Below, piece after piece: positions 1-11,181 of a DNA stretch of 40,965 bases. The notes under the pieces were generated by a model. It searched no databases, had not been told where the DNA came from, and saw nothing but the letters and a program-made list of their open reading frames with translations. How positions within the stretch are numbered: position 1 is the first letter of the stretch; each line of letters starts with the position of its first letter. A program made the position numbers and the translations under genes. Source of the stretch: Acanthaster planci (lineage: Eukaryota; Echinodermata; Asteroidea; Valvatida; Acanthasteridae). Where the stretch lies: assembly GCF_001949145.1 (NCBI RefSeq), contig NW_019091453.1:674253-715217 (forward strand), given 5' to 3'.

Positions 1-196
1 GTTTCAAAATAACGCTGGATTATCACCACTTTTGAGAGTGAAAAATGCCAGTAATGCCCAGCAGCCTGGTCTTTTGTTCGGAGTATGGTCTTTTATTACA
101 GGGCCGTGTTTCCTTTGTCCGAGTTCGGAGACCCCGGCCACACATATAAACCATATGGCTCTGATTTCGGAGTCCCCGGCTGGTAGTGGTTAAAGC
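1..196 (-). mobile_element. MITE family A, truncated copy at window edge
   Basis: It ends in AGTGGTTAA and matches the right half of the copy at 34149-34683, including the paired AACAAAAGACC-type motifs (seen here as GGTCTTTTGTT) and the GAGTTCGGAG..CCCCGGC block. It starts before base 1. Confidence 0.75.
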
Positions 197-650
197 AATT
201 TCAGATTTTTTTACCATTTCCATTATTAATATCCAAATATTCTTGTTTGATGCAATTCCAACTTTGATTTACAGTTTTTCAGTCAGTCAATTTTGTGTAA
301 TCTGAATGAAGTTTTACTTGGAACTTTTAAGCTTGATTTCTCAAATGAGGTCAGCTGGTTTTTATAACTTCTTGAGAGCACAACTCAAAATAAACATCCC
401 AGAAAGATGAATTCAACAGTTTTGAACACAGCACAGTGTCTTTGTTAAGTTGATGTATATTGTGTAAAAACAACAAATTTCACCATGTGAAGGGTTTTCT
501 AGATCTCATCACAATTATGCTCTTGCAGTTGGTCTTGAGCGGTACTTACTAGTTTTTATCGCAACCTGGTTTTCTATTCTCTTTTTGAGTTTTAGAGACT
601 CCTGCATAAACAGGTTTTAACAGACTGAAGCTTTTTATTTGTATTACCAG

Positions 651-762
651 CACCTAGGAGAAGTCAGTATACCAGACAGTAATGACTACCAAGAGATGGT
701 GTGTGCTGAGTGTATGCAGGGACCTTGTGACTTTCTGTGGTATTACAGTGTCACTGGCAAAG
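651..762 (+). CDS. UBR7: UBR7 exon encoding the end of the PHD finger
   Basis: Acceptor follows a T-rich tract ending in TTACCAG; donor is AAAG|GTAATG. It begins in phase 0 with HLGEV and ends in phase 1. It carries the last Cys pair of the PHD zinc finger (VCAEC) and the FLWYY segment, matching FLWAY in vertebrate UBR7. Confidence 0.9.
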
Positions 763-3700
763 GTAATGTATTATTACTCTTAACAGATGCAACCTATTGT
801 CATATTGGGGCCGTTTGCCTGCTGGCAATAATGATTAAGTTCACTTTCTCACCTCCTGTCAGCTTGTTGTCTTTGTCTATTTTTGTATTGTCCTTTGTGA
901 TGAGGACAAATAGCATAATAATTAATGATAACTAGCAGAGTACTTTAGCCTGGTTGGTAATGTTAGAACACCACTGACAGGACTACCATCCTATTGCAAG
1001 GCACCACAACACAGTTGCTGATTTTATTGCTACGTTATCGATGAAATTCTGTCAGCATTTTAAGCAAAGATGTGACAGTGCTGTAGCGAAGGAATTATGT
1101 GTAGCATTGTAGAAGTGATCCAACATCAGTGGTAGAGATGCTGAAAGGGCTCTGTTGATTGATTCCTGCTTTGTTATGTGTTTTTCTCAGAGGTTAAGCT
1201 TGAGAAAGAAGACTTGGGTGTAGATGTTGACGTCGAGAATGTGGCCAAGAGTCATGCTGTTCCTGAGAGCGACGAGGGGGTAAAAGCAGAGGTGAGTTAT
1301 GAAGTAGTAATGTTTCTGTACAAATAAAAAACTGTTACTGTGATTGGAAGACCCCACTGAATGGCCTCTCTGTCACCTGAGGTATCTCAGTGTTAAGCAG
1401 TGTTAAGCTACTTGTCTACAAGTAGCTGGGAAAATCTCTTGAAGAACTTCTCAGCAAAAAACCATGTATATTTCACTAATATGTGAAACTTCTAAATCCG
1501 TTTAGGTTATTCAGAGCAAAAGCCTATTTAACATTGTATTGTTCATTTTTGTTGTGAAATTGGTCAGGTTGCTGATGAAGCAATTTATTTGATTGAATTT
1601 TTGGAGACGCCTTGCTGTTTCCAATAGAAAGAGTAAAAGTGCACCTATTCTGTTTCTTTGATTTCATAACTGAAACTTTATAGTGTGCAACCCTTGCGCT
1701 TCTCGATGAAAGGTGCTCTTGTTCAGCACTGATTTCTCACAGCGAGTTGTAACTTGAATATTCAAACCTCTAAAGGTGTCCATAAAGTAGTACGACTGAG
1801 TGCTTAATGAGGATGGCTCTCTGTTCATCTTGATACAACTGGGCACCTTTGCTGCACTGTTCTTATGTACTCATTCTATTGACATGACATGCTGTTTCTT
1901 TTTGTTGTGGTATCCAACCTAGGTTACTCCAGTGAGCGACTCCAAACCAACTCTGACAAGTGACAGCAAACCGACAGAGTCACATACAGCTCACGTCCAT
2001 GACTCACCAGATGATGCCATATCAGCCAATTCAAAGAATACCGTCCTAACAACCAAGGTCCCGCCCACCACTGATAGTGTAATCACAGCACCGTCTGCAC
2101 CAGAGACAGTGCAGCAGGACAGTATTAAGGAAGATAGTACCACTGGTCGGCAGGATGATGCCATTCCGGCAGGGGCATCAGGCTTTGAGGCTTCGTCCAG
2201 TGGAAGTGTGCCAGCGGGACCCAGCCAAAATGGGCAGACTCAACACAGGCAGGCAGGCGGCCAAATCTGTCGACTGAGAGAGCTCAAAGGCAGAGTGGTG
2301 GAAAAGAGAGACCATGCCACCTTCTGGCCCAGCGGTTGGAGGAGCAAGCTGTGTATGTGCCAGGATTGCAAGGTAGGATGCAGTTGGGTCAGAGGGATTG
2401 GGTGACAAGTGTCACTGGGTTCAGATGTCAAGAGTCAGAGGGGATCAAGTGACTTGGCAACAAAGAGGTCAGGTGACTAGGGTCAAAGGGGATGAGGCGA
2501 CTAGTGTCAAAAGGCATCAGCAGTCGATTTCATGAAACGTGGCGTAACTTTGAATGATGTGCAAGCCTTGGGCCTCAGATTTAAATTTAAAAGTTTTTGT
2601 CTTTTCTTGGTTGGAACCAGACATAAAATCTTGCAGTTCTCTCACAGCCAAACAAGTTTTTCAAGTTGTACACTAGCCTTGTTAAGTTCAACAATGATTA
2701 AGCTTAACTGAACACGATGAGCTAGTCAAATTGTTCATTTTTGCTTTGTTTGGTGCCACTTACACCACCTAAAATGACGGCGTAAGTTACGCCATAATTT
2801 ATGTAGTGCGTAAATTTCGTGAAATCGCTCATAATTTGCTGCGCAATCTATGTAACATTATGTGGTGTAAGTGATATTGCGTAAAGTGAAATGGGCTGCA
2901 GGTGACTTGAATCAAAGGGGATCAGATGGCTGTGGTCAAATTGATCGGGTGACGATGGTCCGAGGGATTGGATTACTATAATATTAATGAATGCCTTCTT
3001 AATGCACACATATCTACCAATACCAGTGTTCAAGAAGTTATGCATTATTATCGTCGCTGCTCGCTGAGCTGAAGAAAATATAATTTGAGAGGTAGGTGGA
3101 AAACCCTAGAAGAGTGTTCTGGGTAAAACCCTGGAAGTGGGGTAGAGACTAAAAACCAATCACCAAAGGTGAGGAAAATACAATTCTCCAACCTGGCTCC
3201 TCAAAGATACCCCTCAAAGCCTGCCAGTGGAGTCATGGTTCAATACTCGTACACATTGCAGATGCTTTATGAGAACAGACAAGTCAGTTTTTTGATGGAC
3301 GAGTCTGACACCGTGCTGGCTTATGAGTTACGAGGCAAGATGAAGCATGCTGGTACATCACAGTATCAGATGGGTATGGAAGCATTGACGAAATTGAACC
3401 GCGTACAGCAGGTTGAAGTCATTCATGGTAAGTTCTCATTGACTCCTAGTTATTATCATAACTCTTACACCGCACTGGCTGGTTGATACTTCCGCTGAAT
3501 GCGAAAACGAAGCAAAGTTGATGTCACAAAATATTTGCGGTGAAATTTGCTTGAATTGAAATGTGTTCAACTTTTGCAAATTTGTAGTGTGAATAATTCA
3601 TCTGATGCCGCAAAATCGGGATTCGTGTACTCTTAATACCAGAAGGAAACAAACTTTAGTTAAGATCCTTGCTGTGCACACTTTGGACACTGTAGGTCAC

Positions 3701-4304
3701 CAGAGATGACAGGTCCAAATCCAGCTTGAGTCACTGTATTTTATTTTTCCTGCTGCAGAATACAATGATCTGAAGGCATCTCTTAGGGATTATCTGCAGA
3801 GCTTTGCTAATCAGGGAAAAGTAAGTAAATCCTCTTTGCTTAATTTCAATGGCGTGATAGTGTTCCATTAAGTTTGGAGAATTTAACTTGGTTTATTATT
3901 TGTTCTTATAATGTGTTTCAAACAAAAACTAACTACTTTTGACATCGCTAGATGTCATTATCTCATTGGGACTGCACTTGTGCACAGGTCATGTCGGTGC
4001 ATTCAATGCTGCTTTGAACTTTTTAACTTTACAACTTGATCAACATGTGTGTGATGGTAAAGTGTCTTCTCAGGTAAGTCGATACACTATAATTAATCCC
4101 TATAGTCTCTTGGAACTGAAAGAGTTCCTTGAACATAAAACATTGGCCAAGTCTGCTTTATTATTGGTCTTATGATAAATCATGTTTATGTACCGTTGCT
4201 CACAGGTGGTTAAGAGACAGGACATTGACGAGTTCTTCAGTGATATGCAGTCCCGTAAGAGGCAACGTGTTGGGGTCGGCAACCCCCAGTACTTCTGCAG
4301 ATGA
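651..4304 (+). CDS. UBR7: UBR7-like putative E3 ubiquitin-protein ligase, 5'-truncated by window edge (6 exons)
   Basis: Coding exons are 651-762, 1191-1291, 1923-2372, 3262-3427, 3759-3820 and 4206-4304 (TGA at 4302-4304). They join in phase into 329 residues plus stop. UBR7 is an N-recognin-family protein with a UBR zinc box and a PHD finger, and is reported to ubiquitylate histone H2B. Only the end of the PHD finger (QEMVCAECM) is inside the window. A Ser/Thr-rich acidic linker follows, then the family-specific C-terminal module: FWPSGWRSKLCMCQDC, SFLMDESDTVLAYE, NRVQQVE, and a basic end with QSRKRQR and QYFCR. These match vertebrate UBR7 closely, including the terminal QYxC motif. Human UBR7 has 425 residues; the UBR box and first part of the PHD finger must lie left of base 1. 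The gene converges on SETD3. Identification is from remembered family sequence and is strong. Confidence 0.93.
1191..1291 (+). CDS. UBR7: UBR7 exon, acidic linker
   Basis: Acceptor TTTTTCTCAG, donor GCAGAG|GTGAGT; phase 1 in, phase 0 out. It encodes a Glu/Asp/Val-rich linker (EVKLEKEDLG...) with no recognisable domain. The call rests on phase continuity with both neighbours and strong splice sites. Confidence 0.8.
1923..2372 (+). CDS. UBR7: UBR7 exon, Ser/Thr linker plus conserved WRSKLCxCQDC motif
   Basis: Acceptor CCAACCTAG, donor TGCAAG|GTAGGA; phase 0 on both sides, 150 codons. The first ~110 residues are low-complexity Ser/Thr/Pro/Asp-rich and probably disordered. The end carries LRELKGR..ATFWPSGWRSKLCMCQDC, the most diagnostic UBR7 segment. 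The linker is considerably longer than in human UBR7. Confidence 0.92.
2385..2985 (+). repeat. Degenerate ~25-bp minisatellite in UBR7 intron, interrupted
   Basis: Units of the form GGTCAAAGGGGATCAGGTGA are visible at 2385-2523 and again at 2890-2985. The interval between them holds the palindromic element at 2526-2826. Units are diverged and copy number is approximate. Confidence 0.6.
2526..2826. mobile_element. Palindromic element with GATTTCAYGAAA ends inside a minisatellite, UBR7 intron
   Basis: GATTTCATGAAACGTGGCGT at the left is mirrored by ACTACGCACT-like sequence and TTTCGTGAAATC at the right. Inner GTAAGTTACGCC is also palindromic. It interrupts the GGTCAAAGGGGATCAGGTGAC minisatellite, which lies on both sides. 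Confidence 0.5.
3262..3427 (+). CDS. UBR7: UBR7 exon with the DTVLAYE motif
   Basis: Acceptor ACATTGCAG, donor CATG|GTAAGT; phase 0 in, phase 1 out. It encodes MLYENRQVSFLMDESDTVLA and continues to NRVQQVEVI, matching the vertebrate YDTVLAYENKGK...NRVQQVEL region. Confidence 0.92.
3759..3820 (+). CDS. UBR7: UBR7 short penultimate exon
   Basis: A 62-nt exon with acceptor TGCTGCAG and donor GGAAAA|GTAAGT. It encodes EYNDLKASLRDYLQSFANQG, aligned to vertebrate EYNDLKTELKDYLKRFADEG. Confidence 0.92.
4206..4304 (+). CDS. UBR7: UBR7 terminal exon and stop
   Basis: Acceptor TTGCTCACAG, phase 0. It encodes VVKRQDIDEFFSDMQSRKRQ and ends GNPQYFCR before TGA at 4302-4304. The basic stretch followed by QYxC is the conserved C-terminus of UBR7. 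No clear AATAAA was noticed nearby, so the 3' UTR end is undetermined. Confidence 0.93.
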   Translation: MVKRQDIDEFFSDMQSRKRQRVGVGNPQYFCR

Positions 4305-5395
4305 CGTGCTTGCTACAGCCTACAACCGATGTAGGCAAAAAGAAGTGCTGGTCTGGTGTAAAGAAAACGTGGCAATATGAGAAATTCAGTCTGTAGCAAG
4401 GACAGCGACAGTGAGAGCCATCCTGAGGCAAGGCAGGAGAGTTGGAATTCCCCCCCCGACATTTGTCAGGTTGTTTTGCCAATGGAGCCATACTGTATGC
4501 TGTTTTACCAAGCTGAAGGATTTTTGCAATGTAAAAACTGGTCACTAACCAATTGACTTATTGCCCTTTGTGAACACGAGCTCCGTGTGCGTTTGTGTAT
4601 GATCGTGCATTATATGCACAGTCACACGTTGTTAATGGTTAACTTGTTAACGGTGATGAGTTAATTGGTGGCAAAACTAAGCAACAATGGCAACTATATG
4701 TTTACTCTACAAAGCTGTTCTGTAACCTCTTGGCCGCATCATATGATGATGTCTGTAATCTATAATACTGAAATCCAAGATTAATGTTGTTTCCATTGGT
4801 TGTAGATACAACAATTTACAAAATTGATCTGCTTGCAAGTGAATGCATGAAGAATTTGGAGCAGTGTTTTCAATCCAGTCATGGAGTTTTCTGTGGCCGT
4901 TGGATGCTTCTCGCTTCATTTAACAAAGAAAGGAAGCATGCTATGCCATCAAATATGCTGAAATGTCAGAGGTCAAATCGTAACAGTTTATCAAGTTATG
5001 CAAGTGTAACTCAACAAATATCGTTCACTAAAGTCTGCTGGTATTCCTGGAGTTCTGGACTGTGATTGTGATATTTAGTTTATGTATATGTGATCCGTGA
5101 AACTTTTCTATTCATACAAATTTTTGGGGTGTGAGAAACTCTTGAAAAGGTGAGGCTGATACGATGAGCTGATGTTAGGTTTGATGTGATTGCAAGAAAC
5201 AATAGATTTTGTAAAAGCTGGTTTCAGATAGTCTAGCATTTTCAACAAAGTGAATAGTTTTCAGAGATGGCATCACATAGGCTTATATGATTGGTTTGAG
5301 TGGCTCTTGTAGTCCTGATCCACAGTATCCTTGGTTGTATTTTAGAGTTTCAACAAGTATAAGAGAGCTGAAGCCAGAGAGAATGCTCACCTTGG

Positions 5396-5522
5396 GTTTG
5401 TTTCACATGGATCTTGATTTCAATCAGCGATCCCACAGCTGGTTCCCTTTATCCATTAGGCAGGTTCTGATGTTTGTGAACCAGTGAGGGATCACTGGTT
5501 GTGATCCAGATCCATGCGGAAC
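5396..5522. mobile_element. MITE family D, degraded copy
   Basis: GTTTGTTTCACATGGATCTT, AATCAGCGATCCCA, AGCTGGTT, TTTATC and GGATCACTGGTTGTGATCC follow the order of the 26120 copy. Outer ends are not preserved. Intergenic. Confidence 0.5.
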
Positions 5523-5841
5523 TTCCGGGCCCAGTAGGTCATGTATGCAAATATTTTCATCAGCCATATATTGATTTCTGAGCCACCACGCCAACACCCA
5601 CCTTATCAAATCCAATAAAGTCATATGACTTGGGGCACAGGATATATTTTGTGCACAGGTTAATAGGGAAAATCGACCACTGGTCAGCAATTGGTCATTG
5701 CCAGAGTTTGCCTCAGAGCAGGGCTTAATTTCACAGAGCAGGGAAGTCGCGCTACCATAGCAGAAAATTTTGCCTACTGCAAGCACTGTTTCACAGCGCA
5801 TTACACGCGCGTAGAGATTTCCATTGTTCTGTCACTAACCA

Positions 5842-6117
5842 CATCACGCCGGGGGCATTTATGAATGTTGATGATGCTGGGACAGGATACTTTCATTTTT
5901 TTCTATTTTCAAAATTCTTTAAAAATTCATATCTTCATTTACTGGACACATACACCCACACAAAGGACTGTCTGTTTTCTACTCTAATCTGACAGACAAC
6001 ATCTATTGATGCAATAGACCCCAGCTACGCATGTGAAGAATGGCTACGCGTGTGAAGAATAGGTACCAAAACCAGAATCCCCAGTGGCAAGTGGCTAAGC
6101 AAATTTTTCCTCCGTGG
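5842..6117. mobile_element. MITE family A, internally deleted copy
   Basis: The left end CTAACCAC followed by GGGGGCATTTATGAATGTTG and the ATGATGCTGGG block match 34150-34200. The sequence continues through TTTACTGGACAC and the ACTCTAATCTGACAGACAAC block. The right end is GGCAAGTGGCTAAGC. The middle of the element is missing. Confidence 0.65.
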
Positions 6118-6417
6118 TTAGTATGACTTTTTGCCCTGCTTACGGTTGCATGAATAACACAGAGCCTCTGTTAGCGTAAAATTATTTGCTTGAGCAGTTT
6201 TGGTAAGTTGGGCTCAGATGTCTTCAGTGCTAAACTGCTCAGAAATCCAAGATATTGCTAGATGTAGCAGGTTTGAGGATGAAAGACTAAAGAACTTCTC
6301 CAAAAATGCCCAAATCTTGTGCAACATTCCTCTCCAGAGATCCCTGTTTTGGACAACCATGGTTCCAAAAATTTGTATTCATTTTTGATTATAAAAATGA
6401 ACAAAGAAATTGATTGG

Positions 6418-6487
6418 AGTGGGATTTGGACCTGCGACCTCTAGAATACCGTACCAGTGCTCTACCAACTGAGCTATCCAGCCCTAC
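6418..6487 (-). mobile_element. tRNA-derived SINE head (minus strand)
   Basis: Minus-strand GGGCTGGATAGCTCAGTTGG starts a tRNA-like 5' half with A box; GCAGGTCCAAATCCCAC supplies a B box. Anticodon-stem pairs are broken and the loop lacks T33, so it is not a working tRNA. The SINE body probably extends left toward about 6290 and possibly right toward about 6640; boundaries are unsure. Confidence 0.65.
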
Positions 6488-7633
6488 CATGGCGGCTCTT
6501 CCCATTTGTCAATATCTTTGTTTGGGGGGTGCTAGCCAGAAGCCATTAAACCTGACACACCATGTAGCCTGGGATCACGCTCCAATAACACGATACAACC
6601 TGGAAAGTGGTGAACAGGGATCACTCGGAGAGGATACAGCTTTTTGAACATAAATCATGAAACAAATTGTATATATGATTAGAAAGATGAGCAACATATT
6701 CATTTTTCACAGGAAAAATAATGCTTGGCCTACGCATGTCTTTGCAAACATTAATTGTAATAACTTCCATGTCGAGTTCAATTCTGTAATAATATATATT
6801 TTGTCACCAAGTATTGATTCCCTTTGATTTACACTTGTGGTCACAGTCCCAGAGCTGTATACAGAGAGACTAGCGCCGACTTCACATTTTGGAACCAAAA
6901 TGGCCATTGTGTGCTAATTGTCCATGTGTACTGACCCATAATTCACCATTTTGGTTCCAACAATTGGGAGACTCATGTTGCAACTCTCTAGACAGTTCTG
7001 CTTTGTCCTGTAAATTACGGCTCTTCATTGCGGGGATTCTTTTTTGATGGCTACACCATGGGTATATGTATGGGCAACAGATATCAAGCAGTAACGTCTT
7101 GGGACAAGACTATGCTTTGGACTGCTGGGGACACTAACAGTGCTGTTCAGGGGTCATAATGGAAGGAGATACACTTTTGCTATGATGAAATGCAACTATG
7201 GGGAAATCCCTCAAATCACAACTTTCACACAGTACCTTGTATTTTAACAGTATAACCAATTTGAGCACCCCCCTCCCCAACTTTCACAGGAAGGTGCTGC
7301 TATTTACAAAGGGTAATTAATGTTAGCATATACCTATAATGTCACAAGACAGTGCTGACAATCTTCTTAATACATGCATTTAGATTGTGTGAGCTTGTCA
7401 TCGGGTGGACACGAATTCTTCCCAGTATATCCGACTTTAACTAGTAAGTAGATGAGTGCTCAAGCACGGAAAAAAAAATCAAACATACTCTTTGAGTTTA
7501 CTGTGATTTTTTTGTGAAATGCAACAAAAAGTTTATTTCTCCTGTACTGCATGTCTAAGCTGGAAAGCCCCAAACCACCAGAAAAATTATATATCTCTTA
7601 CAATCAGCACATCATGTACTAAAGAAGCAAAGG

Positions 7634-7912
7634 GTGATGTCATTTTAAACCAGGAAGTGGCAATGCAAATGAATGGAGTACCCGCGCGCGTCGGTTCCTG
7701 CACTGGTTCTCGCACTAATGCTTTTTACACAGGCAAATTTGTGCATGACATATTCACTTCTCTGCTCTACTCTATAGAGTACCGAAGTGAATACGTCACG
7801 CGCACAATTAGTGTGTAAAAAGGCATTAGCGCGAGAACCAGCACATGCACCAAAACGCATGCGTACTCCATTCCTTTGCACTGTACTCTCGAGTTCAAAA
7901 TGACGTCACGAT
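7634..7912. mobile_element. Long palindromic MITE family C, full copy
   Basis: The two halves are inverted around ~7770 (CTATAGAG). Left half: GATGTCATTTT, ATGAATGGAGTAC, GGTTCTCGC, GCTTTTTACAC, TTCACTTC. Right half mirrors these as GAAGTGAA, GTGTAAAAAGGC, GCGAGAACC, GTACTCCATT, AAAATGACGTC. No ORF of note. It lies in the UBR7/SETD3 intergenic region. Confidence 0.75.
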
Positions 7913-10371
7913 TCGGTACTTTGTAGACCTATGTTCTGATGATGTCATCCCTTTTTTTTTACATGTAAACTTTTCTATGAGCTTGTGGGGCCTATGGTCC
8001 ACTGCGCACCATAGGAAGGCACACGCCTAAAATAAAGTATGGCGTCATCAGTACATACAGAGGCCTCGTTTCCAGATGACCGTGCACAAAGCAGTATTAC
8101 TAAAAAAGACTCAGAAAATGTCCACTGTTTGTAATCAGTTGGTTGCTAATTAAAGTGCAAATTATCTATATCATAAAATCAGCAAAGGAAGAAAATAAAG
8201 TCAAAATTATTCTCAAATTCTCATATTAGTAAAAAGTGTTTATATACATTGATTGTCCTTCTCTTTATGGATATACAGTATTACGTTATTCTTTTATCAT
8301 TTACATTTTGTGATTTCTTCAGAACAATAATAAAAGCTGCCCTGCCGCAGGAATGGTGTGTTTTAAACACTGGATAATTTCACAGTGAACGCGACCCCAA
8401 AATACCAATTTTGAAGACAAGACACATCAGTCAGATGTTAAAGTTAATTCAACCAACCAACATTGACGCCTGTGGGACCCATGTACAATGTTTGTTCAAA
8501 TACATTGTAATTCTCACTGTAACTTCTTCAACAATCAGAGGCCCCCTTTGAGGGGGATTTGCTGCTACAGGCCACACCACTGCCAATCACCAATACTCTG
8601 ATTATTCCCAAACCTAATGATTTTCTTTCTTGGAACTACAAAGCCTTAGGCACACCCCTGAGACTGCTTAGAAATAAAATGGAACTTGACAAGTTCACTT
8701 TATGACGAAGGTAGGCACTGTCCAAGTCATCCATCTGCTAGTCATGGCCAAATGCATTCCACTGCAGTGCCTTATTTCTTGTGACTCTGGATCATAGACT
8801 TAAATACACGTACAACTCAACTGACAAGTACCAAAAGGCCTCGACCAAGTACATGTACTGGTACGTTGACCACTACTACCTGAGCCATTCCAAAACCTCA
8901 ATCAAATCTGGCTGTATTTTACTGTTAGATTTAACAACACTACCATCATAGCAATGACTCTGCATAGAGGGCTCTGGATAAAATTGCTACATAAATATAC
9001 AGATTAATTTTTAAAGAAAGTTGGGCAACGATATCAATCTTTAAGAATGTTGATAAACTTGGAAATTAGCTTTCAGGGCATTTTTCGAAGAATCTCCTGA
9101 ATCCTCCACAGTCTGTCATTTCACAGGAAACCAACAGCAATTTTGCAATTCCTCCCAAAGCTGGTAGATTTTGAAAGATTTGAAACAGCTAGACTTCAGC
9201 CTTCCATCAGGAAAGAACCTACAGATATCAGGAACCAGACACAAGTGATGACTATTTCACTACCAACATTATGTCTACATGATGGTTCCCCAACTACATG
9301 TAAAATACAGCATTTAAAAGCAAGTAGTAAAACATTTAGGAAATCTCTGTATCTCTCATTGTAATTACTGTGATAAAATCAACAGACTAAAATTCTGGTG
9401 CAGCTTAAAAGATAGACAATTTTGTTTTTTATAGCAACACAGGAAAATACTGATACATGACAGTCCACAGGACATAATATGATCTTAAGAAAACTGTAAT
9501 GTTCATAATACAGCACCATCAGCCATTTCATCAATCAAAAGACTGAAAGTAAATTGAAGAGCAAAGTATTGCAACAAACTATGCACCAAAACCGAACTAA
9601 CTCAAGCTGGTGGCTTAACATTTTCAACCTTGTAAACATTTCCCTCTGTCTTTGTCTATGGCTTGTTTTTCTTCACACTTGAAATTACAGAAAAAACATC
9701 CAAAGAACAGTGGAATGTGATTTTCAATACCCTCTCGAAAATTTGAGCAGAAAGTGGAGATACAAAAACTATTTTAGTTGTTATACAATCGCAAGTGGAA
9801 CATGGAATGATGTAATGCGTCTTGTGTTCCACTTGCTATGAGGCAGAAAAAGGTTTTTGAATGGACACTGGTGGCTGTTTCCTGCAAATTCAGGACTTAA
9901 TGCACTTCTTTCCCAAGGTGGGATTGATCTCTTCAAGATGAATGTGCTCCATAAATGGAAATAATATTAACCCTCTCATGCAAAGATACATTCTTGACAC
10001 AGTTTTCATATCAGTCAAAATCAGTCAAATTTCCCATATGTGTCTGTGCGTTGGGGCAAATCAGGTGGAAGGAATTTTTGACTGTTTTTGACGGTTACAG
10101 CAGGGTTAATTATCACAAAATAAGGAGGGCCTGACATTTCGATCCTAGCAGAATCTTTCTCATATTTGAAAATAATATGCTATCACATGAGTGCGAGCGT
10201 GATAACCAATTTATCTTTAAGCAAACTTGACGTGCATGCAAACACGCCCTTTTTTCAATTTGGAAGTTCTGTTCATGCAGTATGGCTGCATGCTGAGCAT
10301 TGAGATTAATAATTCATGACAGTTGATCGCTGATCCACTAATCAGATGACAGGAATTTACTCAGGTGCTGT

Positions 10372-10968
10372 TTATCCACTTGCTGCTTGGGAGCCAGGTT
10401 TCGGGCACATAGGCTTTAAACATGAAACCAGGGAGCCCGAAACCGGACAAAAGAGCTAGGCCTTATAACAAAAGACCGTACTCGGAACAAAAGACCAAGC
10501 TGCTGGGAATTGCTAACATCTTTTCAGTTGTCAATAGAGGAGGAAATCCGTCATTGTTCCGTAAGATTATGCTACTGTTTGTGGCATTCAGCATGAGCGG
10601 ATTACCACCGGGGCAAGGGTGCTCCAGCGCTCCAGTGATGAGCAATACAATACCACCGCATGCTGATCTGGCCCCTATTGAAAAGATGCCAGCTGCACAC
10701 AGTGCCAGTTTCGGGAACAAAAGAAACTTATCTAACACCGCACAATCTGGGCTCTTTTCACCAGGCAGCAGGCCTGGCTGAAATACTCGGGCATCAATAG
10801 ATGTTGTCTGTTAGATTAGAGTAGCCACCAGACAGTCATCCGTGTGAATGCCAACATCCAGTAAATGAAGTTATAATTTTTTTAAAGCATTTTGAAAACA
10901 GAAAAACTTGAAAATCTCCCAGTTTTACGTCATGCGACTTCAAATTCTATCCAGCAGCAAGTGGTTAA
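10372..10968 (+). mobile_element. MITE family A, near full-length copy downstream of SETD3
   Basis: Ends are TCCACTTGCTGC and GCAGCAAGTGGTTAA, forming terminal inverted repeats. Inside are ACTCGGAACAAAAGACCAAG and a central GGATTACCACCGGGGC block shared with the copies at 26983 and 34149. It lies about 210 bp past the SETD3 stop codon and could be in its 3' UTR. The apparent 119-codon ORF here is repeat sequence. Confidence 0.75.
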
Positions 10969-11181
10969 TCGATTTTGACAGTCCTATGAGGTTAGGGAAG
11001 AGGTTAAGTGAAGTCAGTTCCTCCAACCCTCTTGGCTTCTGGGTAACTAACATTCTCAGCTTCACCATTACAAACATCTTATCCTCTAATCCAAGACTTG
11101 CTCATGTGCTTCTGGGAAAAAGAACTTTAAAAGCCTAAGCCTCAACAAGGCTGCCAACACACATCTATCTGGACTCTGTTT

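Larger units (their letters stand above)
197..3758 (+). other. UBR7 introns
   Basis: 197-650, 763-1190, 1292-1922, 2373-3261 and 3428-3758 are intronic, as is 3821-4205. Apart from the minisatellite and palindromic element at 2385-2985, nothing recognisable was seen. Confidence 0.7.
4305..11181. other. Convergent intergenic region UBR7 / SETD3
   Basis: It must hold both 3' UTRs, whose ends are not resolved. Recognised contents are MITE D (5396), MITE A (5842 and 10372), a tRNA-derived SINE (6418) and MITE C (7634). A short inverted pair CAAGTGGAACA/TGTTCCACTTG lies at 9790-9837. Stretches 4305-5390, 6650-7630 and 7915-10370 show no gene I can support. Confidence 0.6.

Noticed and set aside
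6418-6487. Functional tRNA gene
   Set aside because: A and B boxes present but anticodon stem mispaired, U33 missing, and embedded in a longer SINE-like unit.
10422-10781. 119-codon ORF, with similar peptides at 1-220, 27172-27390 and 34350-34718
   Set aside because: Similarity (NKRPYSEQKT) comes from shared MITE family A DNA in both orientations; no known domain, frames broken among copies.
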